Assembly (NCBI GenBank): GCA_900767015.1 | Contig: CAAFXQ010000106.1 | Location: forward strand, 1 to 8,864 | From: Clostridia bacterium | GTDB lineage: Bacteria > Bacillota > Clostridia > Oscillospirales > Acutalibacteraceae | DNA length: 8,864 nt | Reading direction: 5' to 3' | Shown here: one piece after another, positions 1 through 6,800 of the stretch | How positions within the stretch are numbered: the first letter of the stretch is position 1 | Layout of the letters: every line of letters begins with the position of its first letter | Notes under the pieces: generated by a model | The model's input: only the letters and a program-made list of their open reading frames with translations | Told to the model about the DNA's origin: nothing | Databases searched by the model: none | Translations under genes and position numbers: made by a program

Positions 1-864
1 CTTTCTTGCCGCCGCCGCCTGATAGGCACGAACCTCGTCAAGATTTTTGATTTTATCCGCCCACTTTTCGATTGCCGGATGCTCGGGCGAAATAACCATA
101 TAGGTTGCGCCGAACAGCGTGTCGGGACGGGTTGTGTAGACGGTAAGCGTGTCGCCGGTTGTGGCGGTGAAGTCGACCTCGGCACCGGTAGACTTACCGA
201 TCCAGTTTCTTTGCTGAAGCTTGACTCTTTCGATGAAATCAAGGTCGTCAAGGTCGTTAAGCAGCCGTTCGGCATAGGCGGTGATTTTCAGCATCCACTG
301 ACTTTTTGTCTTATGTATGACCTCACTGCCGCAGCGTTCGCAAACGCCGTTTACGACCTCTTCATTCGCAAGAACGCACTTACACGAGGTACACCAGTTG
401 ACCGCCATTTCCTTTTTATACGCCAAGCCCTTTTTGAACATCTGCAGGAAAATCCACTGTGTCCATTTATAATAAGACGGGTCGGTCGTGTTGATTTCAC
501 GGCTCCAGTCGAACGAAAAGCCGAGAGACTGCAGCTGCTGTTTGAAGTGAGCGATGTTGTTTTTTGTGACAACCTCAGGGTGGATATGGTTTTTGATGGC
601 GTAGTTTTCCGTCGGAAGTCCGAAAGCGTCCCAACCGATGGGATACAGGACGTTATAGCCCTCAAGACGCTTTTTTCTTGCGATAATGTCAAGCGCCGTG
701 TACGGTCTCGGGTGGCCGACGTGAAGTCCCTGACCCGACGGATACGGGAACTCAATCAGGCAGTAATACTTCGGAAGCGAAAAGTCCTGCTTTGCGTGAA
801 AAACGCCGCTTTCCTCCCATTTCTCCTGCCACTTTTTTTCTGTCTTTTTAAAATCGTAATACAA
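1..864 (-). CDS. leuS: Leucyl-tRNA synthetase, N-terminal 288 residues (partial, runs off the window)
   Basis: This class I aminoacyl-tRNA synthetase charges tRNA-Leu with leucine in the cytoplasm. Visible parts are the Rossmann-fold start with the HIGH-type signature HVGH at residues 48-51 (context PSGQGLHVGHPRPYTALD), then WDAFGLPTENYAIKNH. A zinc-ribbon insert has two CxxC pairs (C158/C161 and C175/C178), followed by NWIGKSTGAEV and the start of the CP1 editing domain with TTRPDT at 244-249. The KMSKS loop and anticodon domain lie beyond base 1. The start is TTG at 864-862: an in-frame TAA sits two codons upstream (870-868), no ATG exists nearby, and GGAG lies 9 bases before the TTG. The protein then begins YYDFKKTEKKWQ, as expected for LeuRS. 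The gene is 34 bases downstream of rsfS and is probably its operon partner. The family call is secure. Confidence 0.96.
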   Translation of the reverse strand, partial: MYYDFKKTEKKWQEKWEESGVFHAKQDFSLPKYYCLIEFPYPSGQGLHVGHPRPYTALDIIARKKRLEGYNVLYPIGWDAFGLPTENYAIKNHIHPEVVTKNNIAHFKQQLQSLGFSFDWSREINTTDPSYYKWTQWIFLQMFKKGLAYKKEMAVNWCTSCKCVLANEEVVNGVCERCGSEVIHKTKSQWMLKITAYAERLLNDLDDLDFIERVKLQQRNWIGKSTGAEVDFTATTGDTLTVYTTRPDTLFGATYMVISPEHPAIEKWADKIKNLDEVRAYQAAAARK

Positions 865-873
865 GTTTTATCA

Positions 874-877
874 CTCC
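874..877 (-). promoter_or_regulatory. Ribosome binding site that fixes the TTG start of leuS
   Basis: GGAG on the minus strand lies 9 bases before TTG 864-862. With the in-frame TAA at 870-868 it leaves TTG as the only sensible initiation codon. A non-ATG start may lower translation of leuS relative to rsfS (inference). Confidence 0.75.
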
Positions 878-898
878 GAATCTATCTTCAAAAAAAAT

Positions 899-1252
899 TT
901 ATTCCGTAACAATATCGGAAAGGTCAACTTCCTCAGCGTCCGACCACAACCGTTCAAGATTGTAGTATTCACGGCTTTCGCCCGTAAAAATATGCACGAT
1001 AACCGTGCCGTAATCGAGCACAATCCAGCCCGTCGCCTTGCCTTCGATATGGCTCGGCTCAATACCGAGCTGACTCATTTCATACTCCAGCTCGTCCGCA
1101 AGGGATTTTACATGGGTGTTCGACGTACCCGTTGCGATAACAAAATAGTCGGCAACGATGGAATAATCGGTGATGTGTATTGCTTTCAGGTCAACAGCCT
1201 TTTTCTTGTCTAAGATTTTTACTGTCGCCAATGCTTTTTCAAGCTCTGTCAT
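899..1252 (-). CDS. rsfS: Ribosome silencing factor RsfS (Iojap/YbeB family)
   Basis: The 117-residue protein is the normal length for the RsfS/Iojap/YbeB family. These proteins bind uL14 on the 50S subunit and block joining with 30S, reducing translation when nutrients are short. Family blocks are clear: ADYFVIATGTSN at residues 34-45, the HVKSLADELE helix at 47-56, GWIVLDYG at 75-82, and VHIFTGESREYYNLERLW at 86-103. ATG 1252-1250 is preceded by AAAGGA (1268-1263) at 10 bases, inside the last codons of yqeK. An AGGA closer in is too near to act. The gene lies 6 bases after the yqeK stop and 34 bases before leuS. A yqeK-rsfS-leuS order is common in Firmicutes. In many of those genomes a LytR/LCP gene lies between yqeK and rsfS; none is present here. 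The call is secure. Confidence 0.95.
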   Translation of the reverse strand: MTELEKALATVKILDKKKAVDLKAIHITDYSIVADYFVIATGTSNTHVKSLADELEYEMSQLGIEPSHIEGKATGWIVLDYGTVIVHIFTGESREYYNLERLWSDAEEVDLSDIVTE

Positions 1253-1258
1253 TTCCTG

Positions 1259-1897
1259 TCAGTCCTTTCGGGATTGATTCGATTTTTCTTCGTTTGGTTC
1301 GTTTTTCTCGTTTTCTGCGTCTTTCAGCCTGATAACCAATTCGTTATAAAAATCGACGCTGTCGGTATGGATTACAAGCTGATTCTCCGAAAGCTTTTTG
1401 AGTGAGAACTGAAGCGAGTACAGGTCGCCCTTATCGAGCGATTCAAAAGAAAGGCTTCGCATCACGTTAACATCGGGATAATTTCTTTCGGGAGAAATAA
1501 AGTCGGCGGTATAGATGATTTTTTCAAGAAGCGACATGCCCGCTCTGCCCGTTGTATGGTAACGGACGGCGTTTACAATATCGGGGTCGGTAACCCCAAG
1601 CTCATGCTTTAAAAAAGCCGCACCCGACATGGCGTGCCACAGCTTCGGGTTGTTCTTTTCCGCCTGACTTAAGATTATACCATCTTTTTTCATGATTTTC
1701 AACTGTTCTTCTTCACTTTCGTTTTTCATCACGTCGTGAAGCAGTCCGGCGATATAGGCTTTATCTTTGTCGCCGCCGAATTCTTCAGCAAGCTTCACCG
1801 CCGTATCGGCAACACCCAGGGAATGAACGAACCTGTCCTCATTCAGTTTTCCCTTTAAAAGGGCAATAAATTCGTCCTTGCGCTCAATGTAGTTCAT
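1259..1897 (-). CDS. yqeK: YqeK-type HD-domain phosphohydrolase (bis(5'-nucleosyl)-tetraphosphatase, symmetrical)
   Basis: The 212-residue cytoplasmic HD-domain protein belongs to the YqeK family. Members hydrolyse diadenosine tetraphosphate (Ap4A) symmetrically to two ADP using a di-metal centre (family knowledge). Visible metal ligands are H25 (FVHSLGV), H54-D55 (GLLHDVMK), H88 (LWHAMSG), H114 (RYHTTGR) and D132 (YTADFISPERNYP). The start is placed at ATG 1897-1895, not at the in-frame ATG at 2047. AAGGA (1910-1906) sits 8 bases before it, homology begins at MNYIERKDEF, and the extra 50 residues of the longer reading lie wholly inside nadD and look like out-of-frame sequence. The start overlaps the end of nadD by 14 bases, suggesting coupling. 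The last 20 or so residues are charged and low-complexity (ENEKNEPNEEKSNQSRKD), a poorly conserved tail. Confidence 0.92.
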   Translation of the reverse strand: MNYIERKDEFIALLKGKLNEDRFVHSLGVADTAVKLAEEFGGDKDKAYIAGLLHDVMKNESEEEQLKIMKKDGIILSQAEKNNPKLWHAMSGAAFLKHELGVTDPDIVNAVRYHTTGRAGMSLLEKIIYTADFISPERNYPDVNVMRSLSFESLDKGDLYSLQFSLKKLSENQLVIHTDSVDFYNELVIRLKDAENEKNEPNEEKSNQSRKD

Positions 1898-2501
1898 GGT
1901 ATAAATCCTTCTTTTTGATATAATCGGAAACCTCTTTCCCGAGGTATTCCTCGGCGCCTTTCCCCTCGGCAAGAAGAGAACGGATTTCCGTTGACGAAAG
2001 CTCGACAGGCGACATCTGAGAAATGATGATTTCTTTCTTTCGGGCATCTAAACCGAGCACGTCAAGCGCATACCGGGAAAGCTTTTTTACGCCCTCTTTT
2101 CCGTCCCGTGAAGCGGCGCAAAGCGTCACAAGGTCTAAAATATCACGGTATCGGTACCACTGATGAAAAGAAAGCAGCATATCCGAGCCGATAATCATAA
2201 AAAGCCTGTCGTCCGGGTAAAGCTTCTTAAGTTCCGTCAGCGTGTCAAAGCTGTAACTTTTTCCTTTGCGCCTCAGCTCCCTGTCACTGACACAAAAGCA
2301 GTCCTCGTCAAACAGCAGACGGCACATCTTTAGCCTGTCCTCACCGGGTGCAAGCGACAAAGCCGCCTTGTGCGGCGGTACAAAAGTCGGTACGACAAGG
2401 ATTTTATCTAAATGCGCCTCCTCTTTCATCCGGAGCGCCAGCCGTTTATGCGCTAAGTGCGGCGGATTGAACGTTCCGCCGAAAAAACCGATGTTGCTCA
2501 T
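1884..2501 (-). CDS. nadD: Nicotinate-nucleotide adenylyltransferase
   Basis: This enzyme transfers AMP from ATP to nicotinate mononucleotide to make deamido-NAD, the step before NAD synthetase. At 205 residues it has the usual length. Nucleotidyltransferase motifs are GGTFNPPHLAH at residues 8-18 (the HxGH-like ATP site), VPTFVPPHK at 37-45, SYSFDTLTEL at 82-91, IIGSDML at 103-109 with HQW at 113-115, and the C-terminal SSTEIR at 169-174 (the SxTxxR signature). The ATG shares ATGA with the yhbY stop (4-base overlap). No convincing Shine-Dalgarno precedes it, only a purine-rich AAAAGAAAA stretch, so translation probably depends on ribosomes finishing yhbY (inference). The 3' end overlaps yqeK by 14 bases. 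The call is secure. Confidence 0.96.
   Translation of the reverse strand: MSNIGFFGGTFNPPHLAHKRLALRMKEEAHLDKILVVPTFVPPHKAALSLAPGEDRLKMCRLLFDEDCFCVSDRELRRKGKSYSFDTLTELKKLYPDDRLFMIIGSDMLLSFHQWYRYRDILDLVTLCAASRDGKEGVKKLSRYALDVLGLDARKKEIIISQMSPVELSSTEIRSLLAEGKGAEEYLGKEVSDYIKKKDLYHELH
1906..1910 (-). promoter_or_regulatory. Ribosome binding site deciding the yqeK start
   Basis: AAGGA (within AAGAAGGA) on the minus strand lies 8 bases before ATG 1897-1895. It sits inside the last codons of nadD, and supports the short start over the ATG 150 bases upstream. Confidence 0.75.
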
Positions 2502-2905
2502 TTTTTCTTTTGCTTCGAGCGGATCGGAGAAGAAAAACGGCTCTGCTTCTGATTTCTGAGACTTTCGTAATACTTCTCTTTCGCCTTTTTGGCGGCAAGC
2601 TTCTTATTTCTCGCCTTTTGTTCTTCTTTTTCTCTCTTTTCGGGGCTTTCACGCCACAGCACAATCACGCCGCCGATGACCTGAATCACATCGGCGCCTG
2701 TCGCTTCGGAAAGGGCGTTGGCAACCTCTCTCGGGGGTTCGGGTGACGACTCTAAAAGTACCTTAAGCTTGATAAGCTCTCTTGCGGTCAGTGCGTCGTC
2801 GGTCTGTTTGATAAGCGCATCGGAAATGCCGCCCTTGCCGATCTGAAAAAGCGGTTCAAGGGAATTTGCCTGCGCTCTGAATGCGGCACGTTCTTTACCG
2901 GTCAT
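2498..2905 (-). CDS. yhbY: YhbY-family RNA-binding protein (CRM domain, ribosome assembly)
   Basis: This small CRM/KH-like protein belongs to a family associated with pre-50S ribosomal particles. The domain covers about residues 1-95: RAQANSLEPLFQIGKGGIS with the RNA-contacting GKGG loop at 23-26, ARELIKLKVL at 41-50, and VIQVIGGVIVLWR at 73-85. Residues 89-135 form a Lys/Arg/Glu-rich tail. This makes the protein (135 residues) longer than the roughly 97-residue E. coli YhbY; the tail probably adds nonspecific RNA affinity (inference). AGGAG (2917-2913) lies 7 bases before the ATG. It is the first gene after the spacer with the hairpin, so it probably opens the yhbY-nadD-yqeK-rsfS-leuS operon. 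I could not identify a convincing promoter. Confidence 0.93.
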   Translation of the reverse strand: MTGKERAAFRAQANSLEPLFQIGKGGISDALIKQTDDALTARELIKLKVLLESSPEPPREVANALSEATGADVIQVIGGVIVLWRESPEKREKEEQKARNKKLAAKKAKEKYYESLRNQKQSRFSSPIRSKQKKK

Positions 2906-2912
2906 AAGTTAA

Positions 2913-2917
2913 CTCCT
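2913..2917 (-). promoter_or_regulatory. Ribosome binding site of yhbY
   Basis: AGGAG on the minus strand lies 7 bases before ATG 2905-2903. This is the strongest Shine-Dalgarno site of the downstream operon and marks its first gene. Confidence 0.75.
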
Positions 2918-2919
2918 GA

Positions 2920-2954
2920 CTTTAGATTTTAGATTTTGGATTTTAGATTTTTGA
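2920..2954. repeat. Tandem repeat of a 7-bp unit (consensus TTTTAGA), five copies
   Basis: On the plus strand the units read CTTTAGA, TTTTAGA, TTTTGGA, TTTTAGA, TTTTTGA. Each differs from the consensus by at most one base. The array lies in the spacer directly upstream of the yhbY ribosome binding site, so it would fall in the 5' leader or promoter of that operon. Its function is unknown; slipped-strand copying could change copy number. Confidence 0.8.
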
Positions 2955-2970
2955 TATCATAATGAAAACG

Positions 2971-3007
2971 GCGGGAAAAAGCCTCTCTTTACGAAAGGCT
3001 TTCCCGC
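2971..3007 (-). terminator. Terminator-like hairpin after carB-dapF
   Basis: On the minus strand the arms are GCGGG-AAAGCCT and AGGCTTT-TT-CCCGC, with an 11-base loop. That gives 7 bp of inner stem, a 2-base bulge and 5 bp of outer GC stem. It begins 35 bases past the carB-dapF stop. The TTTTT run lies inside the descending arm, and a short TTTT follows after CG, so either could act as the U tract. The matching A run on the other side means it could also work on plus-strand transcripts. It probably separates carAB from the yhbY operon. Confidence 0.6.
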
Positions 3008-3008
3008 A

Positions 3009-3036
3009 ATTACGCATTACGCATTACGAATTACGC
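3009..3036. repeat. Tandem repeat of a 7-bp unit (ATTACGC), four copies
   Basis: On the plus strand the units read ATTACGC, ATTACGC, ATTACGA, ATTACGC, ending 6 bases from the carB-dapF stop codon. It is the second heptamer array in this 137-base spacer, on the other side of the hairpin from the TTTTAGA array. Similar heptamer arrays occur in spacers of many Clostridia (from memory, not checked). No function can be read from the sequence. Confidence 0.8.
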
Positions 3037-3042
3037 ATTGAA

Positions 3043-3879
3043 TCAATACTCTGCCTGTCCTTCAAAGACAAGTTGTGCATTGCCGCCTAAGGTGATGCCC
3101 TCATCGGTGTAAATTACGGTAAGATCTCCGCCTTTTACCTTGACAACGATTTCCTCGTTCTTTTTGCAAAAACCGTTTCTCACGGCGGCAGCAACAGCGG
3201 CGCACGCACCCGTTCCGCAGGCAATCGTTTCGCCGTTTCCTCTTTCGTAAACCCGCATTTTCAGCGTGTGGCCGTTAACGACACGGACAAATTCGGTGTT
3301 CGTTCTCTCCGGGAAGATTTCGGCGTTTTCGAAAATCGGGCCGATATCGGCGAGATTCAGAGAATCAATATCCTTGCGGAAAACAACGCAGTGCGGATTG
3401 CCGACACTAAGGCAGGTAATGTTGTACTCCTTGCCGCCGAAAGAAGCCGGGTAGTCGATGATTTCACCTTTCTTTAGCGTACACGGAAGCGAAGAAGCGT
3501 CGAAGTCCGCCTTGCCCATATCGACAAACACGGTCGAAACCTTGTTGTTTCTCGTAAGAAGCCGAAGCGTCTTGACCGTTCCGCCGGCCTCGACGGTAAG
3601 TTCGGTCTTTTTGACGATTCCTTTATCGTAAAGGTACTTACCGACACAGCGGATACCGTTGCCGGCGACAAAGCCTTCACTGCCGTCACGGTTGAAGATT
3701 CTCATTTTTGCGTCCGCAATATCGGAGTTTTCAATCAGGATGAAGCCATAACCGCCGATTCCGTAATGACGGTCGCAGAACGTGATACAAAGCGACTCGG
3801 GCGATACAATCGAACCGTCACGGTTATCAATAAAGATATAGTCGTTGCCCGTGCCCTGCATCTTCGTAAAGTGAAGAAT
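3043..3879 (-). other. dapF: DapF-like domain of the CarB fusion, first catalytic Cys replaced by Ala
   Basis: This marks the C-terminal domain (residues 1067-1344, about 278 residues, the normal length of a stand-alone DapF). DapF interconverts L,L- and meso-diaminopimelate using two cysteines as acid and base. Substrate-site residues of the family are present: N in GTGND, N in IFNRDGSE, N in SVGNPH, N in ERTNTE, and ER before GNGETIACGTG. The first cysteine motif (normally CGNG) reads A1138-GNG, and the usual GADG reads GGYG (1108-1111). Normal two-base racemisation is therefore doubtful, but the conserved remainder argues against decay. It could be a specialised clostridial DapF subgroup, a ligand-sensing domain, or an enzyme with another substrate. 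Confidence 0.85.
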
Positions 3880-6800
3880 ATCACGGCTTTCTCTCATGTT
3901 GTTGATATCGACAAGCTCGGTGTTCTGCTGGGTGTAGTTGCTTGCCATGATATCCAAAAGCGCATTCGCCGTATCAAGCGAGGTAAAGCACGGAATACCC
4001 AAAAGGACGGACTTTCTGTGAAGGGCGATATACTCGTCCATCGTCGAGTCAAACAGTGCGCCCGTATAGACAATCATGTCGATCTTTCCGCTTTCAAGAA
4101 GCTCGAAACAGCGGTCGGCTTCCCGGATGCCGGGAATGCTGTTGACCTTGATGCCGAGTCCCTCAATCGCCTTCTCGGTTTCGGGCGATGCATAAATCGT
4201 GACGCCGAGGTCGAACATCTTCTTGGCGATGTCAACAATTTCGTCAAGATCGTGCTCATCTACGCTGACAAGAGCACCGAGATGACGCTTTGCACGGCTT
4301 CCGCTGACGGCAAGTCCTGCGCTGGTAAGACCCTTATACAACGCTTCATTGAGCGTTTTACCGATTCCGAGTACCTCGCCGGTCGATTTCATTTCGGGTC
4401 CTAAGTAGCTGTTGACGTCTGTCAGCTTTTCGAACGAGAATACGGGCACCTTGACGGCGTAATACGGCGGCGCCTGATACAGTCCCGTTCCGTAGCCGAG
4501 ATCTTTAAGCGGTGTGCCGGTCATGACCCTTGTGGCAAGGTCAACCATCGGAACGTTCGTCACCTTACTGATATAGGGAATCGTTCTTGACGCTCTCGGG
4601 TTTACCTCGATGATATAAAGCTCATTTTCATAGATAAGATACTGAATATTGACAAGACCCTTTGTGCCGAGCGACAAGGCAAGCTTTTCACTGCATTCGG
4701 TGACGGTTTTTGTCATCGTGTCGGTCAGGCTGAACGGCGGATAAACGGCAATCGAGTCGCCCGAGTGAACGCCGGCACGCTCGATATGCTGCATGATACC
4801 GGGAATCAGCACGTCCTTACCGTCGGAGATAACGTCAACCTCAATTTCAACACCCGGCATATACTTATCGACGAGTACGGGGTTGTCAATGCCGGTTGAC
4901 AGGATTTTATTCATGTAGCGTCTGACTTCCTTGTCGTTATGGACAATCATCATGTTCTGACCGCCGATAACATAGGACGGACGAAGCAGTACGGGATACG
5001 TCAGGTCGTTTGCCGCCTTTAATGCTTCGTCAAGCGTCTTGACACCGAAGCCTCTCGGGCGCTTGAAGCCGAACTTTTCGAGAAGAGCGTCAAAGCGTTC
5101 TCTGTCCTCCGCCATATCGATACCGTCCTGAGACGTACCGAGGATTTTAATTCCGTTTGAGTCAAGGAACTTTGTCAGCTTGATTGCGGTCTGTCCGCCG
5201 AAAGCGACAACGACGCCGACCGGCTTTTCAACCTCGATGATGTTCATGACGTCCTCGGGGCAAAGCGGCTCAAAATACAGTCTGTCCGCCGTATCGTAGT
5301 CGGTCGACACGGTTTCGGGGTTGTTGTTGACGATAACGACATCATAGCCGAGCTTTTTGAGCGTCCAGACGCAGTGAACGGACGAATAGTCGAATTCGAT
5401 ACCCTGACCGATGCGAATCGGACCCGAGCCTAAAACCATAACAACGGGCTTGCCCGAACGGCTGTGGCGGCGGGATTCGCAGGTTTTGTCGTAGCTTGAA
5501 TAGAAGTACGGCGTTGTTGCATAGAACTCGGCGGCGCAGGTATCAACCATTTTATAGCTTGCGCTTTCGTGGAAGGACGAATCGAACGAGCAAAGAGTCG
5601 AGAGCGCCTTATCGGTGTAGCCGAGCCGTTTCGCTTCGTGGTACTGCTCTTTGGTGATTTCTTTTCCGCCAATCTCGTTTTCAAATTCGGCAAGCTTCTG
5701 TAATTTACGGATAAACCATTTATCAATTCGTGTAATGCGGTTAATTTCATCAATGCTGACGCCGCTTTTGAGTGCTTCAAAAACGGTGAACATCCGTCTG
5801 TCGTCGCAGTACTCGAGCCTTTTTTCAATCGGCTCATCGGTAAGCGGTGCGGCGTTGAGCGTATCAAGCGAAATTTCGGCTCCTCTGACGGCTTTCATGA
5901 CCGCCGCTTCAAAGCTTTGCGCAATCGACATAACCTCGCCCGTAGCTTTCATCTGCGTACCGAGGTGACGGCTGGAGCCTAAGAATTTATCGAACGGCCA
6001 CTTCGGGAACTTGACGACAACGTAGTCGAGAGCCGGCTCGAAGCAGGCGCAGGTTTTGCCCGTGATGTCGTTCGTGATTTCGTCAAGGTTGTAACCCAAA
6101 GCAATTTTGGTGGTAATTTTCGCAATCGGATAGCCGGTCGCTTTACTCGCAAGCGCAGACGAACGGGAAACACGGGGGTTAACCTCGATAACGGCGTATT
6201 CGAATGAGTTCGGATTCAAAGCAAACTGACAGTTACAGCCGCCGACAATACCGAGCGAGGAGATGATATCAAGAGAGGCACGGCGAAGCATCTGATATTC
6301 CTTATCGGAAAGCGTCAGAGCGGGAGCGACAACGATACTGTCGCCCGTATGAACACCGACCGGGTCAAAGTTTTCCATGCTGCACACGGCAATGACGTTG
6401 CCCATGGCGTCACGCATGGCTTCAAACTCGATTTCTTTCCAGCCGTAGATGTATTTTTCAACAAGAATCTGCGTAATCGGGGAAGCGTCAAGTCCCGTTC
6501 TTGCGATAACCTTCAGCTCCTCTTCGTTTTCAGCGACACCGCCGCCCGCTCCGCCTAAGGTGAACGCCGGACGGACAATAACGGGATAACCGATTTTTGC
6601 GGCAATCGAAAGGGCGTGGTCAATATCGTTGGCAATATCGGACGGGATAATCGGCTGACCGATTTCGTTCATCGTGTCCTTGAAAAGCTGTCTGTCCTCG
6701 GCTTTGTCAATCGCTTCGGCGTTCGTGCCGAGAAGCCGTACGCCGCTTTTTTCAAGGAAGCCCTCTTTCGAAAGCTGCATGGCGATGGTAAGACCGACTT

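Noticed and set aside
79..909. Plus-strand open frame of 276 codons
   Set aside because: It is antisense to leuS and the start of the rsfS spacer. The translation has no recognisable domain, and the minus strand gives unmistakable LeuRS motifs.
1898..2047. N-terminal extension of YqeK to an upstream ATG
   Set aside because: The extra 50 residues lie inside nadD and read as basic low-quality sequence. A good ribosome binding site and the family start are at 1897.
2956..2984. Possible promoter for yhbY (TATGAT on the minus strand at 2961-2956)
   Set aside because: The -10-like hexamer is reasonable, but nothing resembling TTGACA lies 16-18 bases upstream; that position falls in the hairpin. 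Too weak to call.
3840..3899. Independent dapF start at ATG 3897-3895 (M1061) within the fusion
   Set aside because: No Shine-Dalgarno precedes it, and the frame is continuous with CarB. A minor internal start cannot be excluded without experiment, but nothing in the sequence supports it.
3766..4404. Plus-strand open frame of 212 codons
   Set aside because: It is antisense to the CarB/DapF junction, has no recognisable family and no ribosome binding site worth noting. It is a by-product of codon use on the other strand.
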